Shown here: one piece after another, positions 1 to 9,649 of the stretch
Layout: each line of letters starts with the position of its first letter
Position numbering within the stretch: the stretch's first letter is position 1
From: Phyto melanocephala
Lineage: Eukaryota; Arthropoda; Insecta; Diptera; Rhinophoridae
Length of the DNA: 64,000 nucleotides
NCBI GenBank assembly: GCA_941918925.1
Contig: OW799235.1
Span: 44,918,701-44,982,700 of the forward strand
Reading direction: 5' to 3'
Notes under the pieces: generated by a model
What the model was told of the DNA's origin: nothing
What the model saw: the letters and a program-made list of their open reading frames with translations, nothing else
Databases searched by the model: none
Made by a program: the position numbers and the translations under genes

Positions 1-771
1 AGAATCAATGAATAAGCGCCAATCTCCAGGATTATATTCATTTTGCATTGTTAAAACCAATCCGCGGATGTCAGTACAATACGCAATAGAATTATTCTCA
101 ATAGATTTAAAAAAAGTCGTAAATCGTCTATGGCGATTGATAGCCCCGTATGTTTGTACACCTGGTGCTAAAATATTAGCTCGTTTTAACTCTTTTGCCA
201 AGAGAATGCTCTGTCTTTGAGATAATTTTAGACGCCGTACCATTATATCCAGACGACCTTGCGTGATTTTATTGTGACTGCATGGAACCGTGATGCATGA
301 CGGTTGATACATTGAAGTAGCTGGGCTATCCGCTTCAACAGAATGAATTATTGAGGGAATATGTTCTGTTGGTATATGGCTACCCGGAACAGTAATTTCA
401 TCAGAATGTGGCAGCGGAAATCGAGCATATGCTGTTTCAGTATAAGACATATAAGTCATTTTTCTTCTGTTTATACCCGCTTTATAATTTATGCACGCAT
501 AACACTCATCTTCAACATGAACTATGGGATCTCTCCAAATCATTGGAACACCAAATGGCATGGCGTCTCCATTTTTTCCCCACTTATTTAAATGGTAAAT
601 GCAGTGTGTACACACTATTGATGGTGTCCAACTCTTACCATATATAACCCTTAAAGAAAAATATGATTCATACAAGGTACTTGTTTCAGTAGTGATTTTA
701 CGGCGACTTGGCATATTTTTATATTTCCCACACACATAACAAAAGTAATTAAACTTTTTACACGCCTCCAT
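1..771 (-). CDS. Transposase-like protein of an unnamed arthropod family, copy a (3' end beyond window)
   Basis: The minus strand is open from an ATG at 771-769 to the window edge: 257 codons with no stop. I read it by hand across the whole span. The N-terminus has a Cys-x2-Cys (CYVCG) and a second Cys-x2-Cys (CTHC) about 40 residues on, so a zinc finger of about 60 residues is likely. Then come a PLPHS motif, a helical stretch starting near LSQRQ, and WRLFIDS at the edge. The same blocks, in the same order, occur in the protein at 48592-50309 and partly in the relic at 3146-3897. Unlike the 48.6-kb copy there is no intron at the zinc-finger boundary. I know this family only as unannotated proteins in arthropod genomes. 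A transposase role is inferred from the terminal inverted repeats around the 48.6-kb copy. Confidence 0.75.
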   Translation of the reverse strand, partial: MEACKKFNYFCYVCGKYKNMPSRRKITTETSTLYESYFSLRVIYGKSWTPSIVCTHCIYHLNKWGKNGDAMPFGVPMIWRDPIVHVEDECYACINYKAGINRRKMTYMSYTETAYARFPLPHSDEITVPGSHIPTEHIPSIIHSVEADSPATSMYQPSCITVPCSHNKITQGRLDIMVRRLKLSQRQSILLAKELKRANILAPGVQTYGAINRHRRFTTFFKSIENNSIAYCTDIRGLVLTMQNEYNPGDWRLFIDS

Positions 772-985
772 CTTAGATATTTCAATATAACTGTTTAGAT
801 ACAAGACTGTCAGAGGCTTTAAAATTCACTAACCACTTTCGCAAGCACTTTCCATATGACAGTGAAGGGGTTGAGGAACTCTTATTTATACTGTAATTGT
901 TTTAATCAAAGTACCAGTCGAGACCTTCATGACCATGTTTTGTAAAATAAAACCCAGGACGAATAATATTTCTAACTTTTCCAGG

Positions 986-1202
986 TGTAGATTTTATTGT
1001 CAATTTACCGCAGGTACCCAATAATTTGAAATCACAGGTAATTGAAAAATACTATGTTATAATTTTTAATTCTAAGAACCATACAAAATACCGTTGTACT
1101 TCAATTCCATTACCTGCTCACCTAACGAAATGCTGTATCATATGTAAGGCTGGTTGCATTACAATATTGGGTACCTTCGGTAAATTGACAATAAAATCTA
1201 CA
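986..1202. repeat. 38-bp inverted repeat with 141-bp spacer
   Basis: Bases 986-1023 and 1165-1202 are reverse complements with one visible mismatch. The pair lies in the non-coding part of transposon copy a, between its transposase start and its right end. It may be an internal foldback of the terminal region or a separate small insertion. No flanking target duplication is obvious. Confidence 0.7.
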
Positions 1203-2011
1203 TTTTTTAACCGATTTTTATGGCTTGCGGCTTTTTTTATTTTTAAGATAAGTAGTTCTCAGAAAAAAGTGCAAAATGTTGAATATTTGCTTTATGTTTT
1301 TTTTAATTATATTTTTAAATTGAAAAATATTACGAATTTGGCACGAAAAATTTTTTTTATCTCCATTAATTTTTAAATAATTCCAAAACGATAAGAGATA
1401 GAGAAAACACATCTTCTGGTGTTTTACTTTTGAAAACCGAAACCTAATTTAGGGGAAAAATTTGGCACGCCCATAAAAAAAATACCGATCTAATGGAAAA
1501 AAGCCGATTACGGATTTGAGTTCAGCGCATCAAAATCCACATAGACCACATAGTTTTAATTAACGGGAAGGAAAAAAATTATTTTTTGTCGAGCAGTGTT
1601 ATTTATGGCTTGTTTTGTTCGCAGCTTTGTTTTTTATATGTCTGCAAAAAATTAGAAGCCTAGCTGAATTTTTCAATTTTTTATGAATTTTAAAAAAATA
1701 AAAATTTCGAAATTTTGATAAAAAAATTAATTTTTTTTTCAAAAAAAAAATTATTTTTCTAAAACGACTGCGAATATTAGAGGAAATTTTATTGCGGAAT
1801 TTCGGTTTTTTAAGTTTTTTCAATAAGCTAAAGCGTTTTTGAGTTACGCGAACATATGTTGTGCAACCTCCTCCATTTTCGAAATAACGGTATATCTCGA
1901 AAACCAGAGCCAATCTTAAAAAACCGTGGGCACCACTGGATTCAGCGTACCCGAATTATGTTAAAACGCTAGGTGCCCGGCTTGTCTGTTTTTTCAACTA
2001 GCACAGTGTAA

Positions 2012-2490
2012 TCAGTTCGGTTTTAGAAAGACAAGGTCGACTGTGGATGCTTTAAATGTAGTGCTTCATATAGCTCATAATGCGGCGATTGAGGGCAAAC
2101 GATTAAATAATGGTACAAAGGGGTATTGAGTAGAGGTAACGCTTAGCGTTAGGAATGCATTTACTTTGACGAACTGGGAGGTTATAATGAATTCTCTCAT
2201 GCGCTTAGCCATTGCTGAGTACTTGTTGGCTATAGTGAAGGATTACTTCCGTAACAGAATCCTGCTATACGATACCGACAAGGGCATACGACAGCATAGT
2301 ATCACAGGTGGTCCCACAGAGTTCGGTTCTCGAAGCGTTGTTGTGGAATGTGATGTATGATGGCATACTCCATATGTCTCTTCCCAATGGAACAAAGATT
2401 GTCGGTTTTGCCGATGACATAGCCTTGATATGTGTCGCTAGAGAGTTAGTGAAGATTACAACCATTGTTGAAAAAAAATTAGTTATCACT
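2012..2490 (+). pseudogene. LINE reverse transcriptase relic, R1-like clade
   Basis: The frame from 2013 reads QFGFRKTRSTVDAL, the RT block of R1-like non-LTR retrotransposons. It continues to a TGA near 2127, then reads NWEVIM and a helix. A base is lost near 2300 at the TGGxPQ motif, after which the frame from 2308 carries the catalytic FADDIAL block at about residue 34. Stops and the frameshift show it is dead, and both RT ends are missing. It probably served as target for transposon copy a, which ends at 2008. Confidence 0.75.
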
Positions 2491-3112
2491 TCTTCTTATG
2501 CTAATTTGCAATATGACGTCATTGAAAAAGAATTTATATTTTTTTTTGTGTTAATTTCAAATGCATCGTTATTTCAAATGAGCAATGAAATTTGTTATTT
2601 TTAAAGCTTTGTTACAAAGCGAGTTATTTCTCTATTTAATCTGAAGCCCAAATGTTCGTCAATAAAGTTGTTGTATTATTATAAATAAAATCTTTACAAT
2701 AAAAAAAAAAATCGAAACTATATGTCAGGTAAATGCATTTTAATTTAATTTATTATAATATTTAAAATATAAAATTAGAACTTAAGGAAGAAAATAATTT
2801 GAATAATGGAAGCCAGTTTACAAAAAGTTGAAACCGCTAATACTGAAGGATTGGACGATGAAGATATAATAAATTCTCTGAACGAACAAATATTACAAGA
2901 ACATGTTGATTGTCTCTTCTTTTTTTATTTTTAATAAGTTTCTTTAGCAAATCAATATTTTTTGAAGATTTAGCCTGAGATAATTCCTCAGCACTTGTCA
3001 ACCAAGTGCGGTATCGGTATTTATTCTAAATACCGATATAATGCAAAAAAGTCTCTGCAACGCAAGATTGTACATAAGACATTTTTAGCATTGTATACGC
3101 ATGTTTTTTAAA
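2491..3112. other. AT-rich interval with one tiny ORF
   Basis: An ATG at 2806-2808 opens a 42-codon frame to TAA at 2932-2934. It has an acidic stretch (GLDDEDIINSL) that could be the start of a transposase-like protein, but nothing downstream supports a gene. An A-rich run near 2700-2712 may be a LINE tail. The rest holds nothing I can name. Confidence 0.3.
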
Positions 3113-3122
3113 TTATGCATTA

Positions 3123-4282
3123 CGTTTAGGAAGTCGGCCTTAGTCTTAATAGTCCAGCAAAATCATGTGTGCATCCCAGCAACCCTGGTATCGTTCCTCC
3201 ATTGTCTGGATATCTTGGTGGGATCGTTCGCCATGTTCGTCACTCAAGTCTCTTAGATTTTCAGCAAAACGATCTAAGTGCAGGTAGTGTACTTTGATGC
3301 TCATGTTGCATCCAAGAATCTGGAAGTGAGTTAACATCTAATCAGCATGCGTAACGTAATTATCACTCTTTTTATTTCCTAAGAAATTTTGAATAATCCA
3401 TACAAAGAAATACTTGGCAAAGCCGGTTTGTTGACCTAAGAGGAAATTTACCTTCGGAAGATCAACACAAGTTATCAAGTTATGTTCATTATACATTATC
3501 TTCTTCATGACTAATGCAAGAAGAATACTCCGTAATTCTTCTTTTACTTTGGTTTTTACTTTGGTACGATCGGCAAGGAGTGAATTTTTTTTTTATTAAG
3601 CAAAAGGACACACTTTAAGCTACATTTTGATGAGTCTATAAATGAACGCCATTCGGTTGAATCGTATCTCTGTAAACCCATGGCAGTCATCTAACCGGAA
3701 ATATTTTATCGATACACAAAATCATCATCTTTAACAAAATAATAAAGTAAACCTGCTTCTCGAGTACGGTAATACGAAACTTTAGTTTCTTAAGTTATGA
3801 GATTTGATTTTTTCATCCGGGACGCAAGCATTTTAGAAGACAATCCAAGGTCTCTAATTACATCATTAGCTGGTCTTGATCTTTATAATTTTTTGAAAAA
3901 ACAAAATTGCTATTTTCACGTAAAAATATATTTTTTGCTTAAATTTTTTATTATAACTCCAAAAGTACTGGTCGAATTGAAACGCAAAATATTAACGGAT
4001 TAAAGACTATGTTAATCTAATTTTTACAAAGTTTTTTTTAATATCGGACTAACGTTTTTTTAGTTTCATTATTTATGTGGAGAAGCATCTAAAGAATTCT
4101 TTAATTTTACTTAAAAATCCAAATAAGAAAAGTGATAATTTTTTGCGCTCATGGGTCCACTTTTTGTCTCTGCAATATAAAGTGTTTAATTATTTAAATT
4201 ATTAGCCTGTGATTTAAATAAACTCTATCAATTATAAATAATTTATGAAAAAAAACAAAAAAATAGGCCGACTTCCTAAACG
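3123..4282. repeat. 18-bp perfect inverted repeat framing relic b
   Basis: Bases 3123-3140 and 4265-4282 are perfect reverse complements and bracket the transposase relic. They include GGCCGACTT, a word also found inside both terminal repeats of the complete element at 47837-51045. Weaker similarity continues outward on both sides. They are probably the inner remains of the element's terminal inverted repeats; the outer ends are not resolved. Confidence 0.55.
3146..3897 (-). pseudogene. Relic of the unnamed transposase family, copy b
   Basis: Read on the minus strand, the pieces appear in family order. First is SRPANDVIRDLGLSSKMLASRM (near 3890-3825), matching the helical block of the 48.6-kb protein. 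Next is EWRSFIDSSKCSLKCVLL (near 3660-3605), the WRxxIDS block. Then CVDLPKVNFLLGQQTGF (near 3460), the second Asp block. NFLGNKK follows, and finally DEHGER followed by SHQD in a 63-codon C-terminal frame ending at 3146. Frames shift between pieces, the N-terminal zinc finger is absent, and the segment between the second Asp block and NFLGN is deleted. Confidence 0.75.
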
Positions 4283-4682
4283 CAAGTTGCAATGCATACA
4301 CTTCGTAAACGCATATCTAAACTTTCTGGCAACGTCCAATGTTCCTAGTCGTTTGGAAACTCATTTTAATAAGTATCAGCTGTCGAAATCGCGCATCATT
4401 TTTATTTTGTATGCTAACATTTGAGCTGCAATGGCTGTGTTTACATTCAACATCGGCCCTTAAAATTTAACCACCCTTTACAAAGAAAGTGGTACATATT
4501 TTAGCATAAAGAGATTATTCCATAGCGACTAACAAAATAATTGGGGGATTCACAGTAGTGTCATAAAGTCATATGTCCTATAATAATAGCATGAAAAATT
4601 AAGACTTTTGTGAACAACCCCGCATAATTAAGTGTGCTGTTTTGAATTTAAATCAGCTGATGTAAAACACTTTTAAAAATAA

Positions 4683-5330
4683 ATATTTTCTTTCATAATG
4701 CCAAAAACAAGTGAAAAAAATAGCCGTGCCTTATACCCCTTAATTAGCCGAAGATCTAAACTTAATATAAAGAACAAGGTACTTATTTACAAAATGTGTA
4801 TTCGACCGATTATGACCTATGGTTGTCAAATCTGGTCACAAAAGGCTGCTAAAACGCATACAAAAAAATTGCAAATCATTCAAAATAAAAACTTGAAAAT
4901 AATACACAATCTACCTTTTAGATATCCAACTTATCTTCTACATAGAAACTTTAACTTTAAAATGTTTAATTCATTGACAAGGGAACTGACGCTGTCATTT
5001 AATGAAAAATGCAGAAGGTCAAATTTTGAAATAATAAGAAATTTGCTGAACAACCAGTGAGGGTCTTTTGTTTAAAAGACACATTTCAGTGATTGTTCTA
5101 AAATATCTTATGACTTCTAAGTTGATACGAGGTTCTTTATGAACAACTTTTCCTTTAAACTGTGATATTAGTAGTTTCTTTATTTAATTAATCAGATGTT
5201 AATTGTTGTAATACTATATGTAAATTCTCATAACCCTGTTAACGATATTGATGAAATTAATAAGTTTTAATAAATAATAAAAAAAAAAAAAAAAATAAAA
5301 AAAAAAAAAATAAAAAAAAAAAAAATAATT
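4683..5330 (+). pseudogene. 5'-truncated jockey-type LINE with A-rich 3' tail
   Basis: An ORF at 4698-5060 (120 codons) matches the part of jockey-clade ORF2 downstream of the RT catalytic core. It reads LYPLISRRSKLNIKNK, then YKMCIRPIMTYGCQIW, then KLQIIQNKNLKIIHNLP, ending in NLLNNQ. There is no RT catalytic core and no endonuclease, so this is a dead 5' truncation. About 200 bases of 3' UTR follow, ending in repeated A-runs at about 5278-5328, as expected for target-primed insertion. No clear target duplication was found. Confidence 0.8.
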
Positions 5331-5584
5331 GCCAATTTGTGCGAAAAGTACATTTTAAATGTTTTAATGGCAGACTCAAGTATAAAAATCACAAATAAAT
5401 TAAATTTTGTTCGATAAACAAAAACAGCAGGGTCCTTAGCCGATCTTATTTAACGCCACCAGTGATTTGTTATCAAAAATTAGCAACTGCGCTTAAATTT
5501 GGATGTCGGCCCGATAAAATTATACAATGAACGGCGACGGCTTACAAAAACTGTTGCGGCTTGGCTTAGCCGGCTTAAGGCTTC
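5331..5584. other. Non-coding interval
   Basis: No ORF, repeat or recognisable element. It follows the LINE tail and leads into an inverted-repeat element. Confidence 0.3.
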
Positions 5585-6001
5585 ATTAGTCTTTACTTTC
5601 TGTTGTCGTTCTGTGACGTGCCGTTCTGTTGTTTAATTTTTGTGGTTACTTCTTCTGTAAAAAATCATCTGCCTTTATTTACAAAGTAATCTTACAAACA
5701 CAAGCTTATTATATTTTTTGTTTATTTTTCTCGTCAAAGTCCATACATAAAAGAAATTTGTAGTGTCAGACTTCATCTATAAGCAAACAGAGTCTCTATG
5801 TTGCAGCCACCTTTAAAATATAGGCACCTAAATATCAGCTATTTCTCTCTCAATGGTCGTCACTTAACGTTGAATTCTATTTTCTACAGGTTCGTCCGCA
5901 ACGGCACGGAAAGTAACAGAACAACTAACGACTTGTACACGTTTTCTATTTGACAAAATGAAGTCAGCTGATTCGGAACGGAACAGAAAGTAAAGACTAA
6001 T
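5585..6001. mobile_element. MITE-like element with 20-bp perfect inverted ends
   Basis: Bases 5585-5604 (attagtctttactttctgtt) are the exact reverse complement of 5982-6001. The 417-bp interior has no ORF of note. Because the ends read ATTAGT...ACTAAT, the border between inverted repeat and target duplication is ambiguous; a TA duplication is possible. Superfamily unassigned. Confidence 0.55.
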
Positions 6002-6059
6002 TCTGCCTTTAGTCGTTTAGCACAGGTCTCTGCTTATTAAATACGACAGCACAATAAAC

Positions 6060-6300
6060 ATAGCGTACAAAGTTCTATTATTATAAGACACTTTTTGTTT
6101 GAAAATGCAACAACAACATTTTTAAACCATTGTAAAATTTTAGGACAATATGACATGATAAGACACCTTGTGAATCACCCAATAGCGTACAAAGTTATAT
6201 TAACTTAAGACACTTTTTGTTTGTAAAGCAACAACAACATTTTTAAGCCATTGTAAAATTTTAGAACAATATGACAATAAGACACCTTGTGAATCACCCA
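6060..6300. repeat. Tandem dimer, 122-bp period
   Basis: The block starting atagcgtacaaagtt at 6060 recurs at 6182 with a few substitutions and small indels. Both halves contain gcaacaacaacattttta and end in gacaccttgtgaatcaccc. No coding potential. Confidence 0.75.
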
Positions 6301-6334
6301 AATAAATATTGTGCTTTAAAAGTACACAAAGTTG

Positions 6335-6386
6335 GTGGCGGGTATAAGAGATTCGACACTGCTGAATATAGTGCTTTTAATTGTTC
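6335..6386 (+). repeat. Diverged end of dispersed repeat family R
   Basis: The sequence gggtataagagattcgacactgctgaatatagtgc is a diverged form of the end of family R seen at 57217-57253 (gggtatataagattcggcatggccgaatatagcgc). It keeps the short stem around the GAATATAG word. Only this end is recognisable. Confidence 0.5.
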
Positions 6387-7439
6387 GAATTTAAAGAATA
6401 AATTAAAGGCCTTTGAGACTTGTTATATTATATTTGTTGAAATAAAATAATATTATAAATGAGAATGCTTATATGTTTGGATATTTCTTATTCAATCAAG
6501 CAAAAACGGCAAAACGGAATTAAATGAAATTTGCTACAAATATAGATTAGAATTTAAATTACCAAAAAGTGGTAGTGTGTGAGATTAAAGCTGTAAAAAT
6601 ATTAAAAAAAAAACAAATTTTTTTTAGCAAATAATAAAAATTTTGGTTTTTATGTTTATGTACATATATTAACTTGTGATTCTTTTTTTCGGTCATTGAA
6701 AAAAATTATTTTTTTGTAAAAAACAGAGAATACTTACTTAATTTTAATTATAAGTTTATTTTTATAATTTTTTGTGCCCCATGATTCTCTGTTTAGCTTT
6801 TTGAGTTTTTAAACGTTAATTTAAATAATGTACCCAAAACTATGTAGGACATTTATAAAAAAAACGATTTTATCTCTTCGGGGTGCTTCACTGACTTGAT
6901 TTCCTCAAACAGGCGGTCGGTTGTGCATTTTTGGGCAGTGAGTAATTTCGAGGCCATTAATGTTATGAAAAACTGTCTCAAGTATTTTAATTTTTCCCAC
7001 AAAAGAAAGATTACCAGGAATCTTACTGGACTTAAATATTAAATAATTTAACATCTTAAAAATTGATTTGATCTTAAATATAGCCTCTTATTAAATATGT
7101 TATAATTGGTACTAAAATGTATAGAATATTGTTGGTGAACTTATTTCTAATTGGTATTAAAAATTATTTTTTATTAAAAGAAAAATGCTTTAAACATTAT
7201 TATCGATTTTTTGAGCGTAACGATTAATTCTATTTACCGAATTTAAGAATAAAAGTACAAAGTTCTCATACGTGTTGTGCATTTTTAAGTATGCAAAGTA
7301 CAAAAACCTACACTAAGTATAACCTGTGGTAAATTTACTCGTCCTCACGAATACAGTAAGGAAAAACATTTAATAGTTTTTAGTATTATGGAATTTATTT
7401 TAGGTAAGTTGTTATTACCTGGTGTTATTTTAATTCTTT
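6387..7439. other. AT-rich interval, one coding-like scrap
   Basis: No usable ORF. On the minus strand, about 6985-6880 reads as ASKLLTAQKCTTDRLFEEIK, which has the composition of real protein and may be transposase debris. I cannot assign it. The rest is long A- and T-runs. Confidence 0.3.
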
Positions 7440-7578
7440 CTAAAAGTCACGATTGGCGGATCCCATGTCGCAAACTATTGCAACTACAGGAAACCCTACC
7501 TTATGAAGCTCTCGAATTATAGACGATAGAATGTCCCCGCATTTTCCCTTCCGTAAAAATGAAATTTATTGCGTCATG
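7440..7578 (-). pseudogene. P-type transposase scrap
   Basis: The minus strand reads DILSSIIRELHKVGFPVVAI and then VCDMGSANRDF. This matches the second catalytic-Asp block of P-element/THAP9-type transposases, where a long helix is followed by a (V/C)xDMG(x)xN motif. About 40 residues survive, preceded by a stop. It ends against the LTR at 7626. It is clearly diverged from the P-type gene at 62136-64000. Confidence 0.5.
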
Positions 7579-7902
7579 ACTAAATTCCTAAAAAAAATTT
7601 TTGCAAGTTGTTTTTTTTTACATATTGTTGCAGATTTATTTTTAAATAGCTTAATTTACATTATAATTTATTTTAGTTGTAGTAGTTTAAGTTACTGTAG
7701 TTTTTTTTTGTATTAGTTTATTTCGCTGGTTGTTCGAACATGATGTGAGTTATTATGTGCAGCATACTTTTAGGCACTTTTATTATTCCTGCATATTACT
7801 TAACGTTAACATTACGTCTTAATTTAAATGTAACGGTTTTCAAATGTACTAGAGTGTACATACGAGAACTTTGTCGAATGTTACCGAACACCACTATGTT
7901 AC

Positions 7903-7910
7903 TATAAATA
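7903..7910 (+). promoter_or_regulatory. TATA box of element A LTR
   Basis: TATAAATA, conserved at 39882-39889 in the 3' LTR. It is missing from both junction LTRs, where the sequence begins downstream of it. Confidence 0.6.
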
Positions 7911-8127
7911 GCAGAACAACACAGCTAACATGATCAGTATAACAATAGAGCTTGTAAAGCGCGTATCAAAGTGAGTTTGATAATAAAAGTGTATAACAAT
8001 AAGTGAGATAAGTAAAGTGCTATAAAACAATATCTGAGTGTGTTTAAGTAAATAAAGTGCTCTTAATTTTATAACAAATTTCAAGTGTTTTTTTATATTG
8101 CAATAAAAGAACTCAAAGAATATTTAA

Positions 8128-9563
8128 CTCTTTGAGCCACGGTTTAACATATATAACTTAAAAAATAAAACACTTGTATTGTTAGTTTAATTAAGGCTTA
8201 TTTATTATAAAAAACAAGAAAAACTAGAATTAGGTCTTCAGTACTTTGCGTAATAGGGTGGTTAGTAAAGTAACCACCGTGGCAGTTGGCATAAAAAATT
8301 AACAAGAAAAGTTAAGTATTTTTAGTCAAATAGTATAAAAAAATTTTTTTTTGTGAAAATCTGGGCAAAATTACGGCATTTGATCACGATCGAAATTGTA
8401 CTCGTAAGATCGAGTTCGGTGTGCTTTAGATATAGAGATTCTATAAGAATTTTAAAATTTCGATCACGTTCGAATACCATAAACCATATAAACAGGTTTT
8501 ATTTTTGCGTATGCAAATAGAAAGTTTACATGTTCTGCATTACCATATAGTACGCGCTGGATTTTTTTTAGTGCTGCATCTTGCACATTTTCGTAAAAAG
8601 GATCGCTCTGCTGTTTATAATTATCTTTATTGTGAAAATTAAAATTGCAGATACTTTCCCCATTAGAATATATATCTTCAAACAAAATATTTTCGGTATC
8701 ACTTTCATTGAGTACTCGCGACAACTTACAATATAAAAAAAACTATGTAGAAAAACTCATTATATAAAACTTAATATAGTCACAGTGGTTAGTATTCTAA
8801 CCACCATATTACTTACGTCATTTATCGACAAATACACTACATAAAATATTGATGTTATCACAAACTAACAACACAAGTACTAGATAATAAAGTTACACTA
8901 AACTTGCTAAATAATAAACACTCTAAGCATTTTTATTGAACTAAAGAAAGTCCCGATACAAAAACAATGGATTGCCAAATTTTTAAATAAATATACCAAA
9001 GTAACCAGCGCACCCTAATGCAAAAATTTTTTACCAAGCGATAAAAGATCACTTTTAAAAAACGTAACTACCCAGCAAAAAAATCTATGACAAAAAAGTG
9101 GATTTGCATGGGTTCAACTGGTGACGAATTGATTAAATTTAGGTGAAAACACTTATGATTTTAACATTAGCGTGTCATTGGAGATCATGTGTTTACATGA
9201 ATACATTAATAAACTGCACTTCATTCTAAGTACATATTTAGAACTCATGCATATTTGATGAGAAGCATCGGATGTTTCATGAGTTGAATTTGTTTGTTTG
9301 CATGAATTGTTTGAGATATTTAGCATGGTGTTACATTCATTTTTAAACACATCAATTATGAAAAATTATTTCACATTTAGGAAGTCATTTAGAATGAATG
9401 CTTTTACACAATTGATTTAGAAGTCTTGAAAATGTAATTCGCTTTGCACTACTTCTAATTTTTTTTGCTGGGTATTTAAGACTTTTCCAATAGATAGTGT
9501 CAAAGCATGTTTTAAAATGTCAAAAATAAGTGGCTAGAAAACTGACCACCAAACCTGAAAGAG
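8128..9563. mobile_element. Non-autonomous piggyBac-type insert, copy 1
   Basis: 1,436 bp bounded by TTAA at 8124-8127 and 9564-9567. The ends are CTCTTTGAG... and ...CTGAAAGAG, a short imperfect inverted repeat. The 3' LTR of element A has a single TTAA at the equivalent place (near 40097-40101), which is the empty site. An 86-codon antisense frame (8464-8724) starting MSRVLNESDTENILFEDIYS is acidic, like piggyBac transposase N-termini, but is not diagnostic. Short inverted words (gtggttagt/ctaaccacc) occur inside. Confidence 0.75.
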
Positions 9564-9609
9564 TTAAAGTAAGTAAGCTAACGTTTATAAAAGGCATAAA
9601 CGTAACAAC

Positions 9610-9626
9610 TGGTGTCAGAAGTGGGA
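9610..9626 (+). other. Primer binding site, element A unit 1
   Basis: TGGTGTCAGAAGTGGGA begins two bases after the LTR end GTAACA, the expected place for a tRNA primer site. The same sequence is at 15475 and 21340. The tRNA is not assigned. Confidence 0.6.
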
Positions 9627-9649
9627 TTGCATTAAAAAAAAAAAAAGAA

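Larger units (their letters stand above)
1..2008 (-). mobile_element. CACTA-like DNA transposon, copy a, right part with terminus at 2008
   Basis: The right end reads CAGTG and is followed by TAA at 2009-2011. It can be aligned to the right end of the complete element at 47837-51045. Both have ATCTCG(c/a)AAACCA about 116 bases before the end, then TTCAG followed by a C-rich run and AATxATG or AATCCATG, then a GCTAG word near the end. The sequence after 2008 resumes as LINE coding sequence at NQFGFRK, as expected if this element had jumped into a LINE copy. The left end is outside the window, so the target duplication cannot be confirmed. Confidence 0.5.
7626..9607 (+). repeat. Element A 5' LTR containing a TTAA-flanked insert
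   Basis: The LTR starts TGTTGCAG and ends GTAACA; the 3' LTR at 39617-40140 starts TGTTACAG and ends GTAACA. Without the insert at 8128-9563 and one TTAA copy it is about 540 bp, close to the 524-bp 3' LTR. It has a TATAAATA box at 7903 and AATAAA-type signals near 8050 and 8101. This is the only 5' LTR of the array that keeps its U3 part. Confidence 0.85.

Noticed and set aside
1599..1913. Lys/Phe-rich minus-strand ORF of 104 codons
   Set aside because: Falls in the terminal region of transposon copy a. The composition comes from A/T runs, and part of it aligns with the non-coding terminus of copy c.
7620..7625. acatat as target duplication of the element A array
   Set aside because: The bases after 40140 are atacatatat, which match only with an offset, and another LTR fragment starts at 40151. 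I could not define a duplication.
7902..8084. Minus-strand ORF in the LTR of element A, recurring at 13724 and 19589
   Set aside because: It lies antisense over LTR R/U5 and, in the junction copies, partly over pol. It recurs only because the LTR is duplicated. No domain or start context.
9530..9649. Gag start of element A at 9530
   Set aside because: The upstream 40 codons come from the TTAA insert end, the LTR end and the primer site. The ATG at 9650 is the first in the true internal region.
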